Source: Poecilobothrus nobilitatus (taxonomy: Eukaryota > Arthropoda > Insecta > Diptera > Dolichopodidae). Taken from it: 64,000 nt of DNA. The notes beneath the pieces are model-generated. The model saw only the letters and a list, made by a program, of their open reading frames with translations, was not told the DNA's origin and ran no database searches. The stretch covers positions 7,378,001 to 7,442,000 of the forward strand of contig OX352774.1 of the NCBI GenBank assembly GCA_947095535.1, read 5' to 3'. A program made the position numbers and the translations under genes. Below, in pieces: positions 10,860 through 23,371 of the stretch; the stretch's first letter is position 1, and every line of letters begins with the position of its first letter.

Positions 10860-11465
10860 TATACAGGATGTCCCGCGTTAACTTTCACATAGAGCAGCAG
10901 GTGGTTGGGAGGATCACAACAAACAACAAATTCTATGGAAGGGAGGTCTATTCTGGACCCTTTTCGAGATATGATGGGTTAAAGATGTTTTAGCAACTTT
11001 TCATAAGTTACAAAATTATGAAGGTTCAAAATAATTTGAAATAAAAAAAATATGTTTCAAATTCAATTTTCTTTGGAAACACCGCGTATTTGGGGCACTA
11101 TTTATAACGTATTTCAAGAATTACAATTAGTACCTAATAACTTTTTCTCTATCGCTAACCATTTTTGAGATATAAATAATAGAAAAGTGTGTTATTTTCA
11201 ATCGCTGTGTTATTTTCAATCACAATAGAAAAGTGTCTAATTTTCAAAAGTGTGTTAACACATTTTGTGTGTTTATCTCTCTATATAGCAAGCCATTCAA
11301 AACTTATAGATTTTTTTATGAAAAGTCGCTAAAACATCTTTAACCTCTCATATCTCGAAAAAGGTCCATAATAGACCCACCCCTCTAATATAATTTTTTC
11401 TTCGTTGTAATGCTCCTCGTCATTTCCTGCACTATGTGAAAGTTAACGCCGGGCACCCTGTATAT
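10860..11465. mobile_element. MITE with long terminal inverted repeats
   Basis: The left end reads TATACAGGATGTCCCGCG then TTAACTTTCACATAGAGCAG. The right end, read inward on the other strand, gives TATACAGGGTGCCCGGCG then TTAACTTTCACATAGTGCAG. The similarity continues for about 150-180 bp on each side, through TTCGAGATATGA and TTAAAGATGTTTTAGC. The middle (about 11040-11280) is not inverted. No transposase is present. TA or TATA flanks both ends, consistent with a TA target such as that of Tc1/mariner-class elements. The superfamily is not certain. Confidence 0.85.
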
Positions 11466-12267
11466 AGGTATATTGTATAAATAAAAATAAAATAAAAGAT
11501 TAAAAACAAAATGGGTATAATAACAGTTATCTAAATTATAAAAAAAATTCATTTATGATTTGAAAAAGTTGTAAAAATGTATACTTTGTAACTAAATTAC
11601 TAAATTGAAATGCAGCGGGTTTACCTAAATGTAAAGAACAACTTAAGTCTAAGTTATTTAAAATTATATAAATAAGTATAAGTCGTCTTGAGTTGAAAAG
11701 AATTGAGGTTTCCTTTATGAGACCTATTAATTAGAGTGTATGATTTTGAAATCCACAATAGAATTTGAAATCTTTTATTTATTTAAAAAACGCAAAAGTA
11801 TACTTTAAATAAGTTTTCATAAATAAGTTTTCAATATCCTTTAGCAATAAGGATTATATTAAACGGTTAATAATTAATAATTTTTGAGTCGATTCTAATT
11901 TCTTTAATTTAGATTTAAAAATTTCATAGCATTTTTAAAGGATCTTCAAGAAAATTAATTAATCGAATTATATAGTTGTTATGCAATTTATTTTAGAAAC
12001 CGTGTATATTTTCATTGCGCATTTTCATTGATAAATCTTAGATAGCAAAATTAATTAAATCAATGGGTTGTGATTGCCAACTTAATTTCAAATCAAAACT
12101 TCAATTACGATCAATTAAATCAACTGGTTTCAATACAAAAACTAGAATCAAAATTATATTAAAAATAAACCCAAAATTTAACACGTAATTTAATTTTTAT
12201 TTATATTTAGGAAATGCTTTATCCACTTCTTAAATTGCAACTCTTTCGATGTACTTTATAGAGCAAA
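11466..12267. other. AT-rich spacer
   Basis: No feature seen beyond simple A/T tracts. Confidence 0.5.
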
Positions 12268-13315
12268 AAACAAGTAAAAATAACAGTAAGTCGATGCAAC
12301 CGACTTATTTATACCTTACACCTAAAAAATTCAAATAAAATTAAAAATCCATAAGTTATTTTAGTTAGGTATTTAATATAAGCTAAAAAAAATAAATGCT
12401 GTTACAACCTTTGTACAAAATTTCAGATTTCTATCTTTATTAAATTCGAAAATATGATTGTTATGTCTTGGGAAGTGTGTGAAGGCACGCGGACCACCAC
12501 CCCAATTCATCTCAAATTTTAGAGACATCAACAGGGTAGAATATTCTTATATCAAATTTCAAGTTTATATATTTATTAATTTCGAAGATATGCTTGTTTG
12601 GTCTTAGGAGTTGTGTGGCAGATACCCGAAGAACCATTCTAATTCATCTCAAATTTTGGACAAATCAGGGATTCCGGAAACAACACCCTAGTACCAAATT
12701 TGAAGTTTCTGTCTTTATTAATTTCAAAGATATGCTTGTTCGGTTTTGGGAGTTGTATGGGAGGTGCCCGAACGACCACTCCAATTCCTCTCAAATTTTA
12801 GACAAATCAGGGATTTAGGAAACAGCACCCTCGTATCAAATTTGAAGTTCCTATCTTTATTAATTTCGAAGATATGCATGTTCGGTTTTGGGAGTTGTAT
12901 GGGAGGTACCCGAACAACCACTCCACTTTATCTCAAATTTTTGAGATATCAGGGATTCAGAAAAACACACCCTCGTACAAAATTTTAAGTTTCTATCTTT
13001 ATTAATTTCGAAAATATGCGTATTAGGTTTTGGAAGTTGTATGGGAGGTACTCGAACGCATGGTCCGATTTCGCCCATTTACAATCCCCGCCTTACCTTA
13101 GTCATTGTTAACCTACAGTATAAATTTCATCAAGATAGCATCATTATTTTTTGAGTTATCGTACGTACGGACGGACGGACATCGCTAAATCGACTCCGGC
13201 GGTGATCCTGATTCAGAATATATATACATGTCTATACCTAACTCGCTTCCTTTTGGTGGTTACAAACACCATACCAAAGTTAATATACCCTATACTTATT
13301 GTGTAGGGTATAAAA
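12268..13315 (+). mobile_element. Family B element, five internal 142-bp units
   Basis: The left end AACAAGTAAAAATAACAG is followed by a small hairpin (AAGTCG...CGACTT) and TATACCTTACACCT. The right end has TTTTTGAGTTATCGTACG, a (GGAC)n tract near 13172, ATCGCTAAATCGACTCCGG, and a terminal hairpin TATACCCTATAC...GTGTAGGGTATA ending at about 13313. The left and right ends thus carry an inverted ACCCTACACCT-like pair. The body is a tandem series with anchors GATATG (or AATATG) at about 12451, 12587, 12729, 12871 and 13013, so the period is mostly 142 bp. The ORFs of 65-80 codons on both strands here are repeat translations, not genes. Confidence 0.82.
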
Positions 13316-14485
13316 AGCATTTTTGTGAATTGATGTGTTGCAACAAATTAAGGAAACATGAGGAAAAGATAGATATGCTAAAACTAATCCTTATCCTCCT
13401 AACTATAAAGAATATAGACACTTGTTTTTAAGTTTACAACATCCTGAGATCATAACATATTCTATATTGTATATTGAATCAAAAGAGGTGAATAATTTTA
13501 TTTTTTTAAATATGGAAATCAATTTCATTATCATTTGGGTGAAAGAAACAACTTTCCCTTAAAAAAAGCTCATTCTCTCTACAGGATTTGAAAAAGGAAA
13601 AGTTTATAAAAAAAGACAGATATAAAGAAAATCGTTTGCTTTATAAACACGAATATTTGATTTCTCTACTGTTAATTAAATTTATTGTTGATCAGATCAA
13701 TCAATTCGTGCATGTTTATATTTATACATAACAATATATATTATATTATTACATCTACTATTAGGTATAGTTCGTACGAGATTTTGCAAAAAGTGCAATA
13801 GCACTTTAAGAAATATAATTATCAAAATGTTTAGTAATACGATGCTTTTGCCGTATTAGTATCAACCTTTTACTTAACCTCATGACCTCATAAGCTCATG
13901 TTTTAATCTGACTTGAAAAAAATATTATCGTACAATATTCAACAAAAATTCTTCGCTATAAATATCTCCTAGCTTTTGCAAAATTAACAGTATAATGACC
14001 AAACTCCAAGCCATCCAATGAAATACACGTATGAGCAGTTTTCCCTTATAATTAGGTAGTGGATCCTATTAGAACAATTAAATATAGAAATCGGCTTTCT
14101 TACATCATTCGTCGACATTGTCGAAAACATTATCACCAAAATTGTTCCTCGGTTCGTTAATATACGCAGAAGCTCCAGAAATCAGTCAGTATGTATTTGT
14201 TAAAATTGCCATTTAATCTCATTTTCTACTTTCTCCTCTTTATTCCTTTCTCTTTCTTCTTCCTAATTTCTCAGTCATTACATTTATTAACAGTTAGGGC
14301 GATTATCCCATTATTTTATGGTTACCGGAAGAAAGTAGTTTTAATGGAGGAAGTTTATTGTTGATTCGAAGAGATGATTACAAAATCAGGATGAAACAAA
14401 TTTTTGTTAATAAAATTGAAAAAAATATATTTGTTTTTTATTAAGTTTTTTATAATAATCTAAAAAAAAAATAAAAAAATTAAAT
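13316..14485. other. Spacer
   Basis: No gene seen. A small inverted repeat AAAGTGC-aata-GCACTTT lies at about 13790-13808. Around 14100-14300 composition is less AT-rich but no homology is recognised. Confidence 0.45.
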
Positions 14486-14489
14486 TATT

Positions 14490-14606
14490 TTGAAGGCGTC
14501 ACTTTGTTCAAGTCGGCATTTTATCCAAGTCGACATTTTTTTAATCGATATTTTGTCCAAGTCGACATTTTGGGAGTCGACATTTTGCGAGTCAATATTT
14601 TAAAAA
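14490..14606. repeat. Short tandem array, GTCGACATTTTG-type units
   Basis: About seven degenerate copies of a 15-18 bp unit with core AAGTCGACATTTTG (variants GTCGGCATTTT, ATCGATATTTT, GTCAATATTTT) run head to tail. This resembles the short tandem repeats that make up the ends of the elements at 23372 and 51745, but no inverted partner array is visible nearby. Confidence 0.75.
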
Positions 14607-15443
14607 TCGACATAAATTTCCTGACCCAAAAATATCAAATTTGAAATACATAAGGATATTTATAAGTATAAAAAATAATATCAATGTAGGTGGAAATGGA
14701 ATTAGTTTGGAAGAAAATCTATTTAAAATCATATTTCTCAGAAGGTCTAATTGAAAATCATGTTTAAGCTTTTTGAGATAGAAAATCATGATTTAAGCTT
14801 TTTAAAATATAGTTCAATTTATCAATTAGCTTAACCTTTTTTACGATCAGACACAATATTTTGACTATAAATTAGATTTCCAAAATTGATTTAGGGTATG
14901 ATATATTCGAAAGAAGAAAATGTAGAATGATTCAATTTCAAAATTTATTCAAAGTAAAAATCACAGATTCCTATATAGAATTTATTTTTTTGCACATATT
15001 ATTAAGTACTCGTAATATTAAAAATAAACATCATTACAAAAAAAAAACCCCAAAAATAATTTCTTCAGTTTTAAACAGCCTTATTGAAAAATCTGTATAC
15101 AAAAATAATATATGAAACAATAATTGCAAAAATATATAGAAGAATCGAAATTGAAAGCCCGAAAGAACTCAGGAGTTTTTTCATAAAAAAAAAAAAATTG
15201 TAAATTCCGTAATAATAATCCCAATAGAATTTAATTTTAAATTGATTTAACAAAAAAAAAAAAAAAGATATAAAATAAATAATGGTTTTCATATGAAAGT
15301 TTTTTATTAAGAGAAAAGAATTGTGCAGTAATAATGCAAAAAAACAAAAAGAAGATCATCAAAAAAAAACATAAAGAAAACAAAATAATTGGAAAAGCAG
15401 AGTGTAATCTATAAAGTTAGCATAAAACAGAATAATTAAAATA
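14607..15443. other. AT-rich spacer
   Basis: Simple A/T-rich DNA. Open frames at 14592-15292 are F/I/K/N-rich noise. Confidence 0.5.
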
Positions 15444-16009
15444 AACAAGTAAAAGTAACAGTAAGTCGATGTAACCGACTTATTTATACCCTACACCTAA
15501 AAAATTCAAATTAAATTAAAAATCCATAAGTAATTTTAGTTAAGTATTTAATATAACTAAGCTAAAAAAAATAAATGCTTTCACAACCTTTGTACAAAAT
15601 TTCAGGTTTCTATCTTTATTAAATTCGAAAATATTATTGTTAGGTCTTGGGAAGTGTGTGAAGGCAAGCGGACCACCACCCGAATTCATCTCAAATTTTA
15701 GAGACATCAACAGGGTAGAATATTCTTATATCAAATTTTAAGTTTATATATTTATTAATTTCGAAGATATGCTTGTTTGGTCTTGGGAGTTGTGTGGCTG
15801 ATACCCGAACAACCATTCTAATTCATCTCAAATTTTGGACAAATGAGGGATTCAGGAAACAACACCCTAGTACCAAATTTGAAGTTTCTGTCTTTATTAA
15901 TTTCGAAGATATGCTTGTTCGGTTTTGGGAGTTGTATGGGAGGTACCCGAACAGCTCCTCCAATTCATCTCAAATTTTCAACAAATAAGGGATTCAGGAC
16001 ACAACACCT
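15444..16009 (+). mobile_element. Family B element, 3'-truncated
   Basis: It is nearly identical in layout to the first ~570 bp of the copy at 12268, including the left hairpin AAGTCGATGTAACCGACTT, TATACCCTACACCT and the first three to four internal units. It then stops inside a unit at about 16009. The (GGAC)n tract, the shared 3' module and the terminal hairpin are missing. Confidence 0.82.
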
Positions 16010-19000
16010 TATTTATGATATGTCATGAGCATCAAAATATTTCAAATATCTTAACTATCTTACAGATCAATTAACGTTTTCGCAATGTTTCGAACTCGAA
16101 AATTAACTTAAAATTACTTCGAAAATTACTTTATGTATAAGATTCAAGTCATTCCTAAAACTTTAATTTCATTACTATAATTTACTCAAAAACAAAACAA
16201 AGCCATCCTTTACCTTTAAACTGATCTTTAATTATGATCCATACTGTAGTCAAAATGTATATCTATCCTTCTACCTCATGGACTAATGCAGTGTTTTGCA
16301 ATTACTAATCGGAAGCAGAGTATTGTGTTATAATCAAAATTAAAGTGTATAAGTTACCATATGGTTCAACTAAAAGAAAGAGTATATTATATACTAATTA
16401 TAAACAAAAATATGAACATGAAAAATAAAACGCTCAATTAGAAAACTAATTTATCTGTCTTTTTCCAAAAATTTAAAGATGAGTCAATTATTTATAACAG
16501 GATGCCATGCCAAAAGAAGTAAAAGGTATATAAAATAAAAAACAAAATAAAAAAAAATTCAAATTTACTAAATATTCAATATTGTTATATTTTACCGGAA
16601 TTGTAAGTATATAATAATATATTTTATATAGGTATTTATCTGATAAAAAATTTAATTAAAATTTTTTTAATGGAATCCGCACAATAAATAATAATATCCG
16701 GATGTTTTACTTTTTATTTATTTATTCTTTTTTTTTTTGTTTTCATTATTTATATATTTATTATTATTATTAAAAATATTATACTGTCTTTCATTTATTT
16801 TTTATTGAATATACGAATCATATTTTTTTTATTTTTAAATAAACGGAAACACTGTAATTTATGATACCTATTTTTTATTAATAATTTTTTTTTTTTTTTT
16901 ATTATTTCTCACAATTATAATTATTTTATATAATTGTTCATTTACATATTTTTTTTTTTTTTGTTTAATTGTATATAATATATAAAAAAAAAAAAAATAT
17001 AATAAAAGAGCACAGAAAAATACAATAAAATTAAATGAAAGGTAATTATAACGTTTAAAAATTAAAACTCAAACAGAAAATGAAAAAGAAAAATTAAAAT
17101 CCTATATGTATGCAAAAATATTGATAACATATAATTTTTGACTGTTTTTTTTTTTTCAATATAATAGCAAATTTATGTTCTAGAAATGTTTACAATAAAC
17201 AAATAAAATTTTTGGAACAAAAAAGGAAAATAAAATCTACAATAATGGAAAAAACAAAATACATACTGCCTTAAGAAATTAGAGGTATCCTAAAGATATG
17301 CAATTATTTTTCTTATCTTGTTATATAAAGTTTAACCATTTTTTTTGTTAGGTTTAGTTATCTTAGTTATCTTTTTTTAGGTTTAGTTATAATTGAATAA
17401 ATAAAAAACAAAACATCCTGCAGGTAGCAGCGACCTTTTTGGCCGAGGGAATGCTGGTTGAAATCCTGCACAGGTGGCAAGTTTTATTAATTGAAAACAA
17501 ATACCTCCTTCCTACCAAATATAGTGTAAATATTATAATATATTATAATATAATCAAAATAAATAATATTAGTGTACCTATAATTTAATAATAGTATTCG
17601 ACCTGTAATAGCCTAATTGGTACATTTGTAATATTAGACCTATGCGATTTGTTATATTAATATAAATAAATAAACAAATCCTGCAGATAGCAAATTTTTT
17701 TTTAATTACAAGGAAAATATTACTGAAAAAGTCAATTTTTCTTAAAAAATTTCGTTTGTGAGCGAATTTTTAATGTAAATATATTTTAATATTTTATAAA
17801 ACAACAAAATAAATACCTAGTGGCGCTAATAGCAAAATGTTCAATAATATGACACTATCTTATGTTATATATAATTTTAATGTAAATGGATCGTTCTTTA
17901 ATTTACTGTAGAATATGCAAAAAAAATAGTTTTTTTTATTATTCGCATCTATATAATCAATAATCAAACTCTTTAAATTAATAAATTATTAGCAAATTTA
18001 TTTACATTGGTCCATGGAGGTGATTTGAGGTGATTTGTCCCTTTCTTTCTTTTAAGCCTTTCCAATTTTCAAATATATTTTTATAAAATTAATGAATTAA
18101 TAAAAGTTACTAAATGTCTAATAAGAAATCCATTGTAAAATAATCTTCATGTATCAAGAAACTCACATACGTGTATACAAGATCATCTCCATGGTAACTA
18201 TCATCTCAATGTACCCATGGTATTCCTTCATCTGTTAAGCATTTACTGGTAAGCATTTCAAGTATATTTTTATGAATCACCTTGGAGGTGATAATATAAA
18301 ACCCTACTTACCTGAAAAAAATCACAAACTTGTCTCTAACAAAAAAATTTACTTATCAAACCTTTCACTATAACACATAACGCAAAACTAAATATATTTT
18401 GCTGTAATTTCTAATTTCGTATCACAAATAAACTTAAGAAAAACAACAAAATACAACCTCAAAAAAGTCGTTATAATAATATAGTATAACGAAGAACCAT
18501 AGACTAAATAAGCACTTTTTCTATTTGACCACGAAATTTAGTACATTTTGATTTTCAATTTATTACAACAAATATTTTGACATGTTTTGAAATGTTGCTT
18601 TGAAGCTATTTAAATCTTTTAAATTTTAAACCTCGGAGTAATAACACTTCGTGGAGGTGAATGTGGCGATTTTATATGGAATTAACATTTTTTTTCAATA
18701 AAATACAAATAAAAATTTAATGGAAATAATAAATAGAATAAAATATATGCATTATAAAAAAAATGGTAATCCTAGAATATATTTTTTTAAATTTAATTGA
18801 AATTTGTCGGCATAACACACTTTGCGACTAGATTAAAGAACAACCCAAACGCCTTCATTTTTAAGCAACTGCTGTACAGGAAAAGACTGTTTTTAGGTCA
18901 AATCCCAGAAGGAAAACTAAATATGTAAATTCTCTTTCTGATTAAATATTATAAATGAAAATATATCTATTAAATTTTCGTGTTAATCAGAGTTTACTCT

Positions 19001-19452
19001 TCTTTTTAATAACTACTAACACTAACATTAGTTTTAGAGTACTTATTGAAAATGATATTTACATTTTTAGTTGACCTTTATCAATAGATCCTAGATAAAA
19101 TATTTTCTAGAGATGTAATGAAAAAGAAAAAACTTAATAATAATTATACATATATTATGTGTTAGACAGTTGCAGCAGGATGTATGTTTTATGTATCACC
19201 CGATATACTTATTGTTATTTTAATGGATTCATTCTCTTATCCTTTCAACCTCTGAATCTTATAAATATTTATTATGTATCCTTAGGTTAATAAAAAATAT
19301 GATATCTACAATTATCTCACTATAACCAAAAATTCAACATAATTTTATTTTTAATTTTATTATTTATAAAATAAACAAATAAAAAATATCAAATGACAAC
19401 ATGCTTCACAGACAGACAAGGAAAATTATATTAACTCATTACATTTCAATTT

Positions 19453-19484
<32 letters not shown>

Positions 19485-20014
19485 CAGTAGATAATCAATT
19501 ATGATTTTTCATATTATTTGCGATATAATTTGTAACAATTAAATCATTTTTATGGTATTTGGTATTATTTTTACTCTTTCCTTATTTGAATATAAATTTA
19601 AATAAATAATTAAATCTTGAAATAATTATTCGTAAACAGGATACAAACATTTAATATACATATGGTCAAGATTTAAAAAAAAAAAAAGAAAAAAAAACAA
19701 AGTGAAAATAAATAAAATAGTGATTTTCCTTCCGTTTTCATTTATTGTAGTTCATTGGTTGTTGTACAAAAATTTTTTTTTTTTTTTGTTTAAAAATGGC
19801 ATAAAAAAAAATCAATATTATCTTTTATAAAGTGTATTTTTTTACTCAGATTACAAACATTCATTTTTATATAATTAAATAATGGCATATTTTTTTAAAA
19901 AATTATATGTGTAATATTTAAAAGTTTCGGCGATTTTTTGTTTGTTTCAAAAGTATTCCAAGTTAATACAAAAGTTTTTTTGTGTGAAAGTTAATAAAAG
20001 CGTTTAATTTGTAA
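16010..20014. other. AT-rich spacer with minor repeats
   Basis: About 4 kb with no supported gene. Poly-T and poly-A tracts are frequent (for example about 16725-16740, 16880-16900 and 19450-19490). A tRNA-promoter-like scrap (GGTTGAAATCC, about 17458-17468) sits in a GC-richer patch at 17416-17480, with part of it (AATCCTGCAGATAGCA) repeated at about 17679-17694. A GGAGGTGAT word recurs in both orientations around 18015, 18190, 18285 and 18655. Confidence 0.45.
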
Positions 20015-20475
20015 CTAGACCAACCAAATTAATTAAGATTGCAGACGTTTAGCTTCATTAAGTTGCAAGAAGTACAAGAAGCCTGAACCGGCTGCTCTAG
20101 ACCAACCAAATTTATCAAAAGTTTTTGGCGTGTAACTCGACATCTCTTCACTAAATTTGAGATATGTAACTCCAATAGACACTGAGTTATTTTCATTTTA
20201 AAAGATAAGTTGTATGGTAGCTACCCAAACCTATCGCACCAGCATAATTAAATTTTACAGATGTTGCTTGGCCTGTAACTCGACATCATTTTGCAAAATT
20301 TCAGATGCCTAGCTTTAATAGATACTGAGTTATTTCCATATAAAGAAAGAAATTGTCTGACAACTACTCGAACCCGGCGGCCGAAAATGCTGAATAAACT
20401 AATAATTTTGCAATAGAGAGGTAAAAAAATGTCAGCCACCTAGCTCTTTTATTTTTTGAGTTATCGTGGGGTTCG
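20015..20475 (+). mobile_element. Family C fragment
   Basis: It contains the family C phrases GACCAACCAAATT, AAGAAGCCTGAACCGGCTG, CTCGACATC, ACTGAGTTATTTCCAT and TACTCGAACCCGGCGGCCG, ending with TTTTTGAGTTATCGTGGGG and a single GACAGACGG remnant of the (GGAC)n tract. The left end and the terminal hairpin are absent. Confidence 0.78.
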
Positions 20476-20689
20476 ACAGACGGAACTAAAACCAATAAAA
20501 GAATTCACAATTTGTTGATGGCTTTTCGAAATTTTTGAAATTTTTCCTAAAATTTTTATGTAAGAAAAAATTATAAAAATGAAGAGACATTTTCTTCAAT
20601 AATTTGAAAAACAACACAATAATATATAAATACTTAACACAATACATAATATATAAATATTAATGTAAGAGCTTTAATTTTTGCGTCTC

Positions 20690-21150
20690 ATTTTAAACAA
20701 TTCTGCACAAGTTACAGATAAAAGAGATATTCAAAGAATTTTTCTAATTGTGATGGATTTTTCTAAAGAAAATCGTTTCAGAAATATGACGGAGCTAAAA
20801 TCTGATAAATTTGATTTCACATAACTAGAAATTTTAGCTATACCTTATTTATTATAAAATCTAATGGATTTACGAAATTTAAAAAATCGGCTATAGTGTG
20901 ACGTATTTTAAATGAAAAAATATTTACCGCAACTTCAGATATAACTTTGAGAGGTTGTAGCTTTGTAACAGGTGGAAAACTACATTAAAAGTTGTTTCTT
21001 AACATTAATTTTTTTAAAAAGACTTAGCCGCGATTAAAATTCCATTACTTCATTTTAAACTGTGTCGAAGTTTTGTGAAGAGACATATAGACGGATGTCA
21101 TAGACAGATAGCTAGAAATTATTAAGTAGTTTTTTCAAAAGTGTTTTTAC
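20690..21150 (+). mobile_element. Decayed family A fragment
   Basis: Weak but ordered similarity to the family A 3' half: CAAGTTACAG, TATGACGGAGCTAAAA, TTTCACATAACT, GGTTGTAGCTTTGTAA, AGTTGTTTCTTAACA, CGAAGTTTTGTGAAGAGAC (in place of the GGAC tract), then TTATTAAGTAGTTTTTTC. Confidence 0.6.
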
Positions 21151-21467
21151 TAAAAAATATGCTAAAAAATACCTAATCACAAAAATTTCTCTATGGTAAT
21201 TAAAATTCGATCGACTTCTATCCACCATTTATAAATTTTTAATACGATTAATTTTATGAAAAATTGAATCATCAAAAATCGAAGATAAATTATGTACATT
21301 AGATAAAACAATAGACGGAAAAGTAATTATTTTTACTTTGAATAGAGTAAACATAATTTTACATACACATAACCAAAAGTTAGCTAAATTTTTGTTGCAA
21401 AGCAGCTGCTACATTTTTCTTACTGTTTCATGAAATCAGATTATGTTTATGTTCTTTTTGTATTTAA

Positions 21468-23254
21468 ACAAGGTAGAATGTAAACCAACGGTTTTTAAAA
21501 GCGCACATTTCCAAAACTCAATACAAATTGTTTAGAAGTGTGACTTACACAAAAATTTGAAAATTTCATGTAATAAGAAAAAACTTGAAAATAGGACATT
21601 TTTGAAATTTTGAGGGGCCGTAAGTTCGGAATCCTATATAACTAAGAAAAGCTGTTAACACACGTAAAAATATATTATTGAAGCTTTAATTTTTATGTCT
21701 TGCCGAAGAAAAGTTTTTACAGGTGCCTAAGTTACAGGTGTCTAAAAATAGCAAATTTTCAATTTTTGAGGCGTAATAACTCTTAAAGAGGGGGCGTTAC
21801 CAAAAAATTTTCTGAGGAAACTTATACTAATTCTAAAAGTTCTTTCTTGTCTCAAAATTTCAGGTTCCTATCTAAAGGGGTGCCGCAGTTATGAAAAAAG
21901 AAATTTCATGCAAAATGTGGTTTTCACATAACGGTAAATTTAAATCGTAAATTACAAAATATTACATAATTTTGATATTGTTTTATATAGATAATAAAAT
22001 TTTCGATCTTCTACCGGTTTTAGATTGCAAAACTATTACGCAAAGCCCGAGATATATACATCTGAAAATGGAGCGTTTTTACAATTTTGAAGAGCTGCAG
22101 CTTTGGAACCCTTTACAACTAAAATAAACCTTTCACACACGTAAAAATATATTATTGTAGCTTTCATTTTCATGTCTTGCCGAAGAAAAATTTTTACAGG
22201 TGCCTAAGTTACAGGTGTCTAAAAATAGCAAATTTTCAATTTTTGAGGCGTAATAACTCCTAAAGAGGGGGCGTTACCAAAAAATTTTCTGAGGAAACTT
22301 ATACTAATTCTAAAAGTTCTTTCTTGTCTCAAAATTTCAGGTTCCTATCTAAAGGGGTGCCGGAGTTATGAAAAAAGAAATTTCATGCAAAATGTGGTTT
22401 TCACATAACGGTAAATTTAAATCGTAAATTACATAATATTACATAATTTTGATATTGTTTCATATAGATAATAAAATTTTCGATCTTCTGCCGGTTTTAG
22501 ATTGCAAAACTATTACGCAAAGCCCGAGATATATACATCTGAAAATGGGGCTTTTTTACAATTTTGAAGAGCTGCAACTTTGGAACCCTTTACAATTAAA
22601 ATAAACCTTTCACACACGTAAAAATATATTATTGTAGCTTTAATTTTTACATCTTGCAGAAGTAAAATGTGTGCAGGGTCCTAAGTTACAGGTGTTTAAA
22701 AATAGCAAATTTTCAATTTTTAAGCCCTAATAGCTCATAAAAAGGGGGTGGTCCGAAAAAATTTTCTGAGGAAACTTATACTAATTCTAAAAGTTCTTTC
22801 TTGCCTCAAAATTTCAAGCTTGTATCTAGAAGCGTGCCGGAGTTATGAAAGTAGAAAAATCATGCAAAATTTGGTTTTCACATAACGGTAAATTTAAATA
22901 CTAAATTTAAAAAAATTGTATAATTTTGATATTAATTTACAAAGATAAAAGAAATACCTGTCGAATGACGTTTTCAGATTGAAAAAATCTTAAGCAGAAC
23001 ATAAGATATATGCATTTAAAAATAGGGCTTTTTCAAAGTTTGAGGGGGTGTAGCTCCGTAATGGGGGGGGCTACATGAAAAAGTTGTTCCACAAAATTAT
23101 TTTTTTTATAAGACCTACCTATGGTTAAAATTTTTTTTCTCTACCTTTAACGGTGTAGAAGTTTTGTAAACAGACGGACGGACGGACGGACGGACGGACA
23201 GAGTGAAACTAATAAGCACATTTTTTCAAAATTTTTTTGGAAATGTGCTAAAAA
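21468..23254 (+). mobile_element. Family A element, three internal units
   Basis: This is a complete copy: left end ACAAGGTAGAATGTAAACC, right end (GGAC)n tract at about 23173-23202 followed by the CACATTTTTTC...GGAAATGTGC hairpin and TAAAAA. The body has three tandem units starting near 21596, 22071 and 22547, with the fourth start at 23024, a period of about 476 bp. The first two units are close to identical over long stretches. Copies at 6283 and 34061 have two units and 59334 has three. Confidence 0.87.
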
Positions 23255-23371
23255 TACAAAATTTCGTTGCTTGCGTACAATTTTAAACTAGTACTAAATT
23301 TAGAACTAGCAATACATAGTTTCTACAGCGATTATTGAATTTGGCTTCATAACAAAATCATAATTTTTATT

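Noticed and set aside
17416..17480. tRNA or SINE head (GGTTGAAATCC)
   Set aside because: No matching A box at the right distance and no second complete copy in the window. Left as a scrap in the spacer.
23169..23202. (GGAC)n tract as a stand-alone microsatellite or CRISPR-like repeat
   Set aside because: It always sits at the same place inside the ends of families A, B and C, so it is part of those elements.
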